Source of the DNA: Urechis unicinctus
Taxonomy: Eukaryota > Annelida > Polychaeta > Xenopneusta > Urechidae
Reading direction: 5' to 3'
NCBI GenBank assembly: GCA_034190875.2
Contig: CM067354.1
Location: forward strand, 37,340,441 to 37,404,440
Length of the DNA: 64,000 bases
Below the pieces are notes generated by a model, which worked only from the letters and a program-made list of their open reading frames with translations, ran no database searches and had not been told where the DNA came from. Shown piece by piece: positions 35,291 to 44,535 of the stretch (the first letter of the stretch is position 1; each line of letters begins with the position of its first letter). The translations under genes and the position numbers were made by a program.

Positions 35291-35329
35291 AATCCGAGTA
35301 GCTATGTCGGATTGGTGCGCTATTATAAC
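35288..35329 (-). promoter_or_regulatory. Promoter/start cassette, copy B
   Basis: On the minus strand TTATAATAGCGCACCAA is followed by the same CATAGCTACTCGGATTATG core as in copy A, with the ATG at 35288-35290 starting a Pro-rich frame. It is inverted relative to copy A. Confidence 0.6.
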
Positions 35330-35485
35330 ACACTCTATGTCCATCTCGATCAAGTCAGTACCACTCACAACATGCTAGATGGTGCGCCCACTACGTTGTT
35401 GGCTTAGAGGGTGGCTATTTCGGTGATATTATAACCACAAACATCGCCAATCCTGTTTGTAAGCGTGTTACTAGTGGAACTGTGC

Positions 35486-35992
35486 ATGAGAGAGAACAAA
35501 ATCGTTCAGTTGGGAGACCCAACATCGTCTAACGATGCTGCTAATAAAAAGTATGTCGATGCACAACACAAACGGCAACGCAGGGACCTGAGACAACACG
35601 AAAATTCGCAAACGAAACACCTCTTACTATTTGGGCAGAAGCAAGTGGCGCCCTTCGCATAAGATATAAGTGGTCGTTTGGTGAAGGGGGTCGAGACTCA
35701 CTAGACTTAAGCTGTGGACATAACATGTTATCCATTGGTAAGATAATTCGCATGGGGTTGTCGTCTGGTGGGGGCGCTGATACTGGTGGTATAGTAGTGT
35801 TTCCTGTTATATATAAATGGGACAACTAAATCGGTAGGAATAAGTAAGCCTGCTAACCAACAGGCTGTTGTAATATCTTTAGACCAGCCTTTACAGCTGG
35901 AACAAGGCAACGTTATCAACTTTTATACAGCCACTCCAAACAGAGGGGTGACTTGTACTGTAGTATCACTTCTTATTGAACTTGTTGTATAG
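35486..35992 (+). pseudogene. Fibre-like protein frame of the virus-like element
   Basis: The ATG at 35486 starts a frame with IVQLGDPTSSNDAANKKYVD, the motif repeated in tail and tail-fibre proteins of many phages, where it marks the base of a trimeric shaft. The frame stops at 35662. Coding-like sequence continues in two further frames. The last, to the TAG at 35990-35992, is rich in beta-type residues (AVVISLDQPLQL, GVTCTVVSLLIEL), as expected of a small C-terminal head domain. A frame change lies near 35790. By position and motif it would be a receptor-binding fibre. Breaks make this copy inactive. Confidence 0.5.
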
Positions 35993-36211
35993 ACTTATGT
36001 ATACAACGGCAGTATGAAACATTCATACTGCACCGTTAAATTCGGAGCTGCCTGACGAGAATCCGGGGCACTCTTATCGGCTGAATGAGATCAGTCTCAA
36101 GAAGCAATACCTTGAAAAAGTAATTGAAAAATATGTACAAACAATATAGGCGCAGTAAACTCAGTGGACGCAGTTGACACTCCTTTAGTTGCTGTTGGTA
36201 TGTGTCTTGAC

Positions 36212-36258
36212 GCTTTTATAATCCGAGTAGCTATATCGGGTTGGTGCGCTTTTATAAG
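36212..36258 (-). promoter_or_regulatory. Promoter/start cassette, copy C (no ATG)
   Basis: The same block as copies A and B: TTATAAAAGCGCACCAAC, then CATAGCT-like core with a T, then GGATTATAAAAGCG. The start codon position reads ATA, so a second TATAAAAGCG arises where the ATG should be. Confidence 0.55.
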
Positions 36259-36354
36259 ATATATTTCTAGAAAATCCTTTGGTATCTGGTATCGTTCGTA
36301 GATGCCAACCCCCTGGGAATCTATAATCTCTAGCTCTCTTTCGGATAGATACAA
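36259..36354 (-). pseudogene. Virus-like element HTH-like frame, copy 4 (truncated)
   Basis: The frame starts at 36354 with YLSERELEIIDSQGV and YERYQIPKDFLEIYL, which follows the pattern of the other three HTH-like segments (basic-Tyr-x-Ile, then x3-4, then Leu-x2-Ile). It runs directly into cassette C, so only the HTH part remains. Confidence 0.4.
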
Positions 36355-36366
36355 GTAGGGAAACCT

Positions 36367-36573
36367 CTATTCTAGCAGATCCCAGATCTCCGCTCGTTGT
36401 TCGATATATGGCAGTGCTTGGCGGCCTTTGGTGGAACATTTTCTGGGGCTATTCCACGGATTTTTTGCGTACCTTGCTTGCGAAATGTGGTATTTCTCCT
36501 TTGCTGCACGAACAGACAAGGCTTCAGATCGTATCTCGGTATAGGCTTCTCTTGGTAGGGTTGTTCTTGGCAT
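36367..36573 (-). CDS. Virus-like element HTH-like small protein, copy 3
   Basis: An intact 68-codon frame from the ATG at 36571-36573: LPREAYTEIRSEAL, RAAKEKYHISQARYAK and IEQRAEIWDLLE at the end. The middle part aligns by eye with the HTH-like segments of paralogues 1 and 2. It may be the only unbroken frame of the family here, although the base order after YAK also fits the next frame, so a small frameshift is possible. The likely role is DNA binding. The target is unknown. The cassettes nearby are an obvious guess. Confidence 0.4.
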   Translation of the reverse strand: MPRTTLPREAYTEIRSEALSVRAAKEKYHISQARYAKNPWNSPRKCSTKGRQALPYIEQRAEIWDLLE

Positions 36574-36775
36574 GGTATATACCTATGTACTCGCATTTGT
36601 TCAAAAGGGAGTACATATAGGTTGTTTGGCTCTTTGGTTGGCGAAGGCAAAACCGAGGCTGTTGTTTTTGCAATTTTGGCCGTGTTGCCACCTGGGCTGG
36701 CGCGGAGGCTTTGGAGGATGTGGGTTTGCGCTGGGTTGTTTGCCTTGGTTCGGAGGAGGAGGTTGCCTATCCTGT

Positions 36776-36920
36776 GTACCCGTAAAATTCCTCTAGTTGG
36801 GGTGGTGTACCCGCAAAATTCCTCTAGTTGGGGGGAATATTAGTAGTAAATAGAGAAAAACCATCGTAAGTAGCGAAAAAACCCTTGCAAGTAGAGAAAA
36901 AACCATAAGTAGAGAAAATC
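36776..36920. repeat. Direct repeats near the right end of the virus-like element
   Basis: GTACCCG(T/C)AAAATTCCTC with following TAGTTGGGG occurs twice (36776-36838). Three copies of (A)GTAG(A/C)GAAAAAACC follow to about 36920. Arrays just inside the inverted end could be binding sites. Confidence 0.7.
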
Positions 36921-36969
36921 TGTTGTCTCTATTTGGTCCCCGCGTAGTTCCCCCACTCTCTATACTACT

Positions 36970-37291
36970 CACCGCCATATTTACATCGGAAGTTTCTGGG
37001 GCTGTCGGGGATACCGTCCTCCACGCTTGTATTTGGAAAGAGAATATCACCGGTAAACTTGGAAAGTTATCGCAAATATATTTTTGGCTGGCGATAGGAA
37101 TATGAAACATTATCTTAATCAAAGCTAAATTATCACTTTCGACACTGATTTCCTGGAACTCAACCGAACATGCATATTTTGTGAAAAACAGTGGTGTGCT
37201 ATGTCAGCATGTGTCTGAATCGAAAACAAAATAGGTGGTTGTTCAGTTAGAGCAACAAGGCAATTAAACCTGACGTTGGTCTGTTGGGCTA
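36970..37291. mobile_element. Right part of non-autonomous hAT-type element, copy 2
   Basis: Picks up at CACCGCC and follows copies 1 and 3 (TCGGAAGTTTCTGGGGCTGTC, then TATCACCGGTAAACTTGG) to the end TGTTGGGCTA at 37291. With 29239-29804 it makes one element interrupted by 7165 bp. The outer flanks (CAAGATAC and CTGCAGGA) do not match. Confidence 0.75.
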
Positions 37292-37995
37292 CTGCAGGAC
37301 GTCTTATTGGTCAAAACCAACGCTATTGAAAAAAAATATATATCAATTCTCATCATACACGATACATGTGCAAAATGTATACCTGAATAATTTATTATCA
37401 TTTCTTTGAAGGTTTACCAGTTTACCAACAAGTTGAATAATTTCCCATTTGAGATTTCGTCATATGCGATTGAATCCAGCCAGACAAATTTTGAATAGTT
37501 CACACATAAGCGCCGTGTGTGTTTTCGATGTCAAAGGTGGTCGCTGCGCGTACGCATAGAAATGATTCGTCGCAAGCGAACTAGTGCTTTCTGAATTTTA
37601 TTACTTAATTTTGTCAATGATTCTTATTTGGCAATACCTACCTTACAGAGGGAATATGTATTCAACGCTATTGCCTTCACAATAACATTTCATAATAACC
37701 ATAGCCACCTGGCGAATGAAACTGAAACTGCATAATTCAACGTCACATTTCATAACATGGAGGTTGCAGTGAACGAAAGTTGTGATTCTCAAGGTTTATG
37801 TGGCAATTGCTAGATAATCATGAGACAGTGGACAACCACAATAGTGTCGAAAATGAGATTATTTGTTCCGAATCTCGATCCTCGATTCATGTGAAGTGAC
37901 GACCGCTCGAAATATTACTTTTGTCATCGTGTTGGCTACGATCACTGCAGGACGTACGACCGGGGCTTATAAGCCATGTTCTGGCCACTTTTCAG
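37292..37995. other. No gene seen
   Basis: AT-rich sequence without recognisable coding or repeat structure. Confidence 0.45.
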
Positions 37996-38150
37996 TCAGC
38001 TTCAAGTTGCCTCGCTTATAGAGCTAAGAACCTGCACGAGTCAGCTTCAAGTTGTCTCACTAATAGACTTATGAACCTGCACGAGTCAGTTTCAAGTTAT
38101 CTCGCTTACAGACATTAGAACCTGCTCGAGTCAGCTTCAAATTATCTGAC
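37996..38150. repeat. 45-bp tandem repeat, about 3.4 copies
   Basis: Unit starts TCAGCTTCAAGTTG and ends CCTGCACGAG. The period of exactly 45 keeps a plus frame (37921-38118) open, reading SASSCL..R..NLHE three times. No family is known, so this is listed as a repeat. Confidence 0.85.
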
Positions 38151-38530
38151 TGATGGCTACAAGGTCTCTGACCTGACGATTACACATCGCCTTCTCAAAC
38201 ATGGCCGTTTCAAGCGCCCCTTACATCTCGTCAATATATATCATGGTGTTTACTTAATCGACAAAGCTGTTATATTCACCTCCTCAATCAGCATGTTGGT
38301 GCTGTTGCTACTTCTACAGCTCGTGTAAACCCTTGCCAGACGTCAAGCGGATAGGAGACGGATTGAAGTGCTATTATCAGACGCTGCCAAATCACACATT
38401 CTAGCTGAATGGCTTAGCCAAGTAGCCACCAAAGAATATACTGGGATTTCACTTCTTGTCCACAACATGAGTTCTTGCCTCTCAGTGAATTAACTGCATC
38501 ACTTATGAGCGGAGTACAGAGTAACGGTAA
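38151..38530. other. No gene seen
   Basis: Short spacer between the 45-bp and 40-bp repeats. A frame-disrupted stretch near 38175-38320 could be transposon debris but no motif is readable. Confidence 0.35.
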
Positions 38531-39473
38531 TGATCATCTGCAGGTGAGTGTAAGCTGGGCGGTGAGACATTGATCATCTACAGGTGAGTGTAAGCTGGGC
38601 GGTGAGACATTGATCATCTACAGGTGAGTGTAAGCTGGACGGTGAGACATTGATCAACTACAGGTGAGTGTAAGCTGGACGGTGAGACATTGATCAGCTG
38701 CAGGTCAGTGTAAGCTGGAAGGTGAGACATTGATCAGCTGCAGGTCAGTATAAGCTGGGCGGTGAGACATTGATCAGCTGCACGTCGGTGTAAGCTGGGC
38801 GGTGAGACATTGATCAGCTGGTCGGTGTATGAGGGCGGTGAGAAACTGATCAGCTGCAGTCGTGTAAGCTGGGCGGTGAGACATTGATCAGCTGCACGTC
38901 AGTGTAAGCTGGGCGGTGAGACACTGATCAGCTGCAGGTCAGTGTATGCTGGGCGGTGAGAAACTGATCAGCTGCAGGTGAGTGTAAGCTGGGCGGTGAG
39001 ACATTGATCAGCGGCAGGTCGTTGTAAGCTGGGTGGTGAGACATTGATCAGCTGCAGTTCAGTGTATGCTTGGCGGTGAGACATTGATCAGCTGCAGGTC
39101 AGTGTAAGCTGGACGGTGAGACATTGATCAGCTGCAGGTCAGTGTAAACTGGGCCGTGAGACATTGATCCGCAGCTGGTCAGTGTAAGCTGGACGGTGAG
39201 ACACTGATCAGCTGCTGGTCAGTGTAAGCTGGGCGGTGAGAAACTGATCAGCTGCAGGTCAGTGTAAGCTAGGCAGTGAGACACTGATCAGCTGCAGGTG
39301 AGTGTAAGCTGGACGGTGAGATATTTAGCAGCTGCAGGTGAGTGTAAGCTGGGCGGTGAGACACTGATCAGCTGCAGGTCAGTGTAAGCTGGACGGTGAG
39401 ATATTTAGCAGCTGCAGGTCAGTGTAAGCTGGACGGTGAGACATTGATCAGCTGCAGGTCAGTGTAAGCTAGA
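38531..39473. repeat. 40-bp minisatellite, about 23 copies
   Basis: The unit contains TGATCAGCTGCAGGTCAGTG then TAAGCTGGGCGGTGAGACAT. Early copies have TCATCTACAG and later ones TCAGCTGCAG, so the array has two subfamilies. Copies follow directly with no unique spacers, which excludes a CRISPR-like layout. Confidence 0.95.
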
Positions 39474-39479
39474 CAGAAA

Positions 39480-40085
39480 CAATTATCTAACCACACTACT
39501 CAGTGATCTGACAACAATACTCACCAATCTGACCACACTTCTCATTGATCTGACCACACTAATCTGACCACGCTACTCACTGATCTGACCACGCTACTCA
39601 CTGATCTGATCACGCTACTCACTGATCTGACCACACTAATCTGACCACACTTCTCACTGATCTGACCACACTGATCTGACCACGCTGCTCACTGATCTGA
39701 CCACACTAATCTGACCACGCTACTCACTGATCTGACCACGCTGCTCACTAATCTGACCACACTTCTCACTGATCTGACCACACTGATCTGACCACACTGC
39801 TCACTGATCTGACCACGCTGATCTGACCACGCTGACCACACTGATCTGACCACACTTCTCACTGATCTGACCACACTAATCTGACCACACTTCTCACTGA
39901 TCTGACCACACTAATCTGACCACACTACTCACTGATCTGACCACACTAATCTGACCACGCTTCTCACTGATCTGACCACACTAATCTGACCACGCTACTC
40001 ACTGATATGACCACACTAATCTGACCACGCTACTCACTGATCTGACCACACTAATCTGACCACGCTGCTCACTGATCTGACCTGA
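39480..40085. repeat. 35-bp higher-order minisatellite built on CTGATCTGACCACACT
   Basis: The array alternates CTGATCTGACCACGCTACTCA and CTAATCTGACCACACT-type halves to make a roughly 35-bp unit, about 17 times. It starts right after the 40-bp array and shares only the CTGATC word with it. Confidence 0.95.
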
Positions 40086-40537
40086 TCTGAGCGTTTCACT
40101 TGGGGACAGCTGACTCAGTATATTTGTAAAGAAGGCAAGGTGCAAATGTCCGAGACGTTTATACCTGGTTGTTGTGTTCGCTCAGATTGATAAAGTCTGT
40201 TGTTTTTGTTTCATGTTGAATGCTGTGCACTGTGCGTGGGGCGCCAGTTCGGCATGTTCTCCTGCACATCTAGTCTTCACATGGTGACTGGCTTGGAAGG
40301 CGCCGTTGCGTAAGCTGAGCTTAATGTGACTGATCTGTCGGTGACAGGAAAGTGTGTGATCCATCAAGGACGCAGGGATTAGGGGAATTATAAATCGATC
40401 GTGACGAAACGTGGGTTCAATAACTTGAGGTCGCTGAATGATCACTTTTAGCCCATATTGGGACTCCAACTACTCGACTGAGATATGGCAACATCATGTC
40501 TGCCTGACACAGCACGTGTTCGCTCGTCAAGCTTATT
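40086..40537. other. Upstream flank of the 610-codon frame
   Basis: No coding evidence. As the direct upstream region of an intronless frame it may hold the promoter, but no clear TATA box was seen within 100 bases of the ATG. Confidence 0.35.
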
Positions 40538-42370
40538 GTGGAGTCGATCGCGCTTCAGTTGGAGACAGCACGGGTTTGTATGACACAGAGACAAAACTCT
40601 GATGACGCAATGGCCACCAGTTCACCCCACACCCTGCACCCCGCTCCACCACCCGCCCCGCCCCCACCCCCGCTCTCACTCCTTCACACTCGACCCATTG
40701 GACCCTCCACTATAAGTACCTTGCCACACTGGTCTTGCACGCTGCACCGTGGCGCGGTAACACCGGCACTGGGAAGCTTGTTGGTACCACTAGGGTCAGG
40801 AGTGTCCCACGTCTCACAGAGAGACATATCTCCGAACAACACGGGTCTAATTCAACGACGATTTATTGTCCACCCTGAAAGGATCCAGGACAAATCAAAT
40901 AATCCTAAGCTTAATTCGGCCTCATTCCAAACTCGCCAGCGTGAACAAGGCAGAATTAATGAATACAAGCCAATATTTGTCAACAGCCAAAAAGCAAAGA
41001 GCTTGACTCGTGGACGGACCAACAAGTGTGTGCTACCCCAGCGCCCTTCGTATAACCTGCCACAGCTCACAAGCTTCTCAAAACGCTGGGCAGCCCTCTC
41101 CAAGAGACATTACCAGACCCATGACCCAGTCCGGATACCGCACGATTCCAGACTGGAACTAGAGCGATTATGGTACGGGGTACCACAGAAACTTCCGAGT
41201 TTAGGAGGGCAGTGTAATGTGGATTTCAGATCACCTACCGACATGGCAGTGGCGTCGCAGGGTGAGGCTCTTGCAGCTAACCAGGCTAACTTTCTCCGAA
41301 CCGTCGCTGATCCGATAAGCTCCATTAACACCAATACGCCAGTGAATACCATGCTAAATGCTCCTAGACGTTATGGTACTAAGTCGTATCCTTTTGATGG
41401 CTCGCGGATACAAGGGACTGCCAATGTCCTCACTCTAGCAGATTCGCCGGAGTTGACGTCATCAGTTGGAGAGTATGATCGCCACAGTGATGTCGTGATC
41501 GAGCCGTTTCCGGCAATAGAACTCCAGACGCCGCCCATGGTCATACACGGTCACAAAACACCACCCAATGACGACCTCCAGCACAAAATGCAGCGAACTG
41601 TTGCTCACAGCAAAAGCGTTTTGCCGCCGATAGCAAGGCAGCTCGGCAAGAATGTGGCCATTCCACTGGACAAACCAACAACCAAGAACTCTACTCTTAA
41701 CCAAAAAAGCAAAGGAATGGTAACAGGCAGAGGCAGCAAGATGGCCATTTCTAAGGATAAATCTTGTGACGATTCCAAATCAAAGAGTAGAAATAGACAG
41801 TCTCCGACTAAGGAATCGCGTGCAGGACCAGGCGCTAACTCTCCCGGTTCACGACAGTCCACACCATCCTCATCATCATTCATTTCACCATCACCGCAAC
41901 CAAGTATCACCAAACACAAACAAGCTTTCACTCCCCGCAAAATCAAACCAGCCGCGAAACCCAATTACAAAGCCAACAAAAAGCCAGGCATCAAGAAACC
42001 GTCAAGCTCTGGATTACGAGATTCGGATTTATGCCTAGATTCAGTGAGTGATATAGGTAAAGATAGGAGCAGCGACATCGATGAACAGTCGGCCCTGAAG
42101 CCATCCATCATCAAGTCCGTACTCAATACCGGGCGTCCCCAATCGAAATCAAAACGAGTCAATTTTGGTGCGGAGCTAGAATTTATCCGCATGGTGACAA
42201 AGATTGAGTATCCATGGAATCGCGATTCGTGCTCCTCTGACGATGAAGACGACGAGGGTGATGATGATGATGACGACGACGAGGAGGAGGATGATAATGA
42301 GGAGGGGATAAGTGGTGATGACGATGACAGTGTCGAGGAATCTGACACATCGAGCCTAGACTCGGACTGA
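40538..42370 (+). CDS. Intronless gene for a disordered protein with a PP1-type RVNF motif
   Basis: One frame of 610 codons with no interruption. Composition changes along it: a Pro-rich N-terminus (PAPPPAPPPPPLS, about 28-45), a Ser/Thr/Asn-rich middle, a basic Lys/Ser region (about 380-500) and an Asp/Glu-rich tail (about 560-610). KRVNFGAELEFIRMV (residues 539-553) is the best-ordered piece. RVNF fits the RVxF docking motif of protein phosphatase 1 regulators. No globular domain was seen, so it is probably disordered and perhaps nuclear or cytoskeletal. The upstream ATG was taken; the third ATG (residue 25) is also possible. An exon of a larger gene is not excluded, but the long open frame far exceeds chance and the antisense frames are shadows of its acidic and Ser-rich codons. 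Confidence 0.65.
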   Translation: MESIALQLETARVCMTQRQNSDDAMATSSPHTLHPAPPPAPPPPPLSLLHTRPIGPSTISTLPHWSCTLHRGAVTPALGSLLVPLGSGVSHVSQRDISPNNTGLIQRRFIVHPERIQDKSNNPKLNSASFQTRQREQGRINEYKPIFVNSQKAKSLTRGRTNKCVLPQRPSYNLPQLTSFSKRWAALSKRHYQTHDPVRIPHDSRLELERLWYGVPQKLPSLGGQCNVDFRSPTDMAVASQGEALAANQANFLRTVADPISSINTNTPVNTMLNAPRRYGTKSYPFDGSRIQGTANVLTLADSPELTSSVGEYDRHSDVVIEPFPAIELQTPPMVIHGHKTPPNDDLQHKMQRTVAHSKSVLPPIARQLGKNVAIPLDKPTTKNSTLNQKSKGMVTGRGSKMAISKDKSCDDSKSKSRNRQSPTKESRAGPGANSPGSRQSTPSSSSFISPSPQPSITKHKQAFTPRKIKPAAKPNYKANKKPGIKKPSSSGLRDSDLCLDSVSDIGKDRSSDIDEQSALKPSIIKSVLNTGRPQSKSKRVNFGAELEFIRMVTKIEYPWNRDSCSSDDEDDEGDDDDDDDEEEDDNEEGISGDDDDSVEESDTSSLDSD

Positions 42371-44262
42371 TCACAGCAATTCAACCCTCATTTGGTGAGG
42401 AATCATTTTGGTAGTCTCCCACTGCGCAGCGAGACGTCTGCATCAAGCTGCTGACTGGTGCTTTCATTAAGTGGATGTATAAAGTTGTCACTCCGCTGCC
42501 ACTGTACTCCTTCTGTATAATACCCATATTCGGAGTGATGTCGAAATCACACATGCCGATGACCAATCCTATAACTGCGCCGATCGACCGGAAGCTGAAT
42601 ATGTTTGCCATAACAGGCCGAGGAGACCCTTATGTTATTCACGGGCATAAATAATGGCAGTTTGGCCATTCTCCTTTCCTATACAACGCATCACTAATAC
42701 AAGTGTTGTACAATGGACTCATTGAGTACAAAAGAACGGTTGTTTCAGATAGTTCGTGACTGATTATGTTAAATCTGCAAATGTATGTATGTTTTTAATC
42801 CATGTAGCCATTTGTTTGTAACTACCCACAAAAAGCGATTCTGTGATAACAGGGCAAAAGACAGTATGCTGCTGATCTTTATCCCGCATGCGTCTTGTGG
42901 GTAGATGCCCCCAATGGTCGGTACTGGTCAACCCTGAAACTACATCATTATCTTAACCGTTGATGAACCAATTCATTAGCAGACCTGAGCCCCAATCATA
43001 CTCAATTCTTCTCATGCATTGACTGCGTCACAATGGTTTAGAATGTCGCTACATGTCTTCACATTGGTGGGGATTACAGCGCTTTGAGAATTGAGCGCCA
43101 TGTGGGCGTCCCAGGTTGAACTTTCCTTCTTACCGTGTAAGATCCACAGACCATGTCAATGAACAGATTTTAACTGAATTGAACACCTACAGGTTTGGGT
43201 TTGCCTTCAAACCTTTAAGGTGCTGGGGGCAATAAAACTGTTTAAATAGTGACAGAGTTTTGTCCACGGGGCATTACAATAATCATAGCCTGTAATTGTG
43301 CCTTTGGTTTTGATCTAACACGCGTGTTTGAATTAAACCTTCACAATGAACGCCCCTGGAAGTCATGTTTATGTTACTACAAAACGGTAAATATTCGGTG
43401 CCAATATTTGGCCAATGAGTTTGACTGGCGGAGGGTATGTTTACTTAGGTTTTTCAGAATCGCAGACAATTCAATGATCCACAACAGCGTTGCTGAGGTC
43501 AAATGATCAATACCAGCCGTGCTGAGGTCAAGGTTGCGTGTGGGATTTTTACATAAATATTGAGGGGCGAAATTGTCATACGATCCTAAAGCGCCCTGAC
43601 TACTTAGTAGAAATAGTCCAATGTTTATCCGAATTACCGTTCATCCATTTATTGTAATTACACTATTTAACACTTGGTAGGCTTGAGGACAATGTGTAGC
43701 TAAATATTTTCAAATTGTTGGCATCGATTGCCTATCAAATGGACTCAGTCGGGACTTTTCAGCTGTGACACCGTATGCTATTATGGAATATACGCCATTA
43801 CAAGTTGCTATAGTGAGCTGTGTTGAATTAAAGTGCTCCTCAGACACCTGAATTACATGCTGTTCTACATAGCAAATATTACCAAAGGTTATTCTATCCA
43901 TTACTACCTGTGGATGTTTGTCTGTTCTCAGTGCACTTAAATATGAAGCGATCTAGCAACGTCCAAGGCAGTTCAGTTTCAGGGTGAATGTCAATTGCAC
44001 ATTGCATTTGACCTGGAAGGTCGTTTGAGGTCGCAAAACTAATGAAGGCAAAATTGGCAAAGGGAGTCAATAGCACTGCGTATTGTACAGTTTAGAGGCC
44101 TTACTAGAATAATTCCCGGCCACACACACATTTACCTAAATAATTGGTGTATATGTTATACGAAATAGTTTACACCCATGATAACGAATGTTTGGTTAGC
44201 ACGGCATAGATTAAGTTAGTTTAATTGCTGAGATTTTACCGATATTTTGGAGGGGTTTACGC
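42371..44262. other. No gene seen
   Basis: AT-rich sequence. The only longer frames (42381-42611 minus, 43249-43506 plus) lack any recognisable motif. Confidence 0.45.
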
Positions 44263-44535
44263 ATGAGGAGGATGAGGGTGGGTATGTAAGGCGATGATGA
44301 GGGTGTGTTAGTAAGTGTGGGATGAGGGTGTGTTAGTAAGTTGGTCATGAGAGAGGGTTAGGTGGGATTGAGGGTGGGTAAGTAAGTCGGTTTTGAGGGT
44401 GGGCTAGTAAGGCGGGGGTGTGGGTGGGTTAGTAAGGCGGGGATGAGGGTGGGTTAGTAAGGTGGGTATGAGGGTGGGTTAGTCAGGTGGGGATAAGGGT
44501 GTGTTAGTAAGGAGGGTATGAGGGTGGGTTTTGCA
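44263..44535. repeat. 24-bp minisatellite
   Basis: About eleven imperfect copies of GATGAGGGTGGGTTAGTAAG followed by GNGG. The plus strand is G-rich with GGGTTAG words resembling, but not equal to, telomeric repeats. Confidence 0.9.

Larger units (their letters stand above)
29805..36969. mobile_element. 7.2-kb virus-like element, decayed, type unassigned
   Basis: The ends are imperfect inverted repeats beginning AGTAGTATA (29805-29813; complement at 36961-36969) with a shared GGGGG block, 18 of 24 positions alike. The inside is packed with frames on both strands, converging in the middle, and is more G+C-rich than the host DNA. It holds four frames with a shared HTH-like motif, a repeated promoter/start cassette, a fibre-like frame with a phage tail-fibre motif and a long minus-strand frame series. 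Every long frame has frameshifts or stops, so this copy is dead. No DNA polymerase B, retroviral-type integrase, packaging ATPase or major capsid could be read. It sits inside a hAT-type repeat and replaces TTCT of the intact target seen at 53.3 kb. Clear target duplications were not found. Confidence 0.6.

Noticed and set aside
29805-36969. Calling the element a Polinton/Maverick
   Set aside because: Only the AG ends fit. Size is half or less, no polymerase B, integrase or ATPase could be read, and no 6-bp target duplication was seen.
38531-39473. Regular 40-bp spacing suggesting a CRISPR array
   Set aside because: Copies are contiguous with no unique spacers, and the window is animal nuclear DNA.
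39689-39874. VRSVRSVV-type repeat protein
   Set aside because: A frame through the 35-bp minisatellite on the complementary strand; nothing else supports coding.
41605-42384. Two long minus-strand frames (119 and 139 codons)
   Set aside because: Antisense of the 610-codon frame; Ser runs mirror its Asp/Glu codons.
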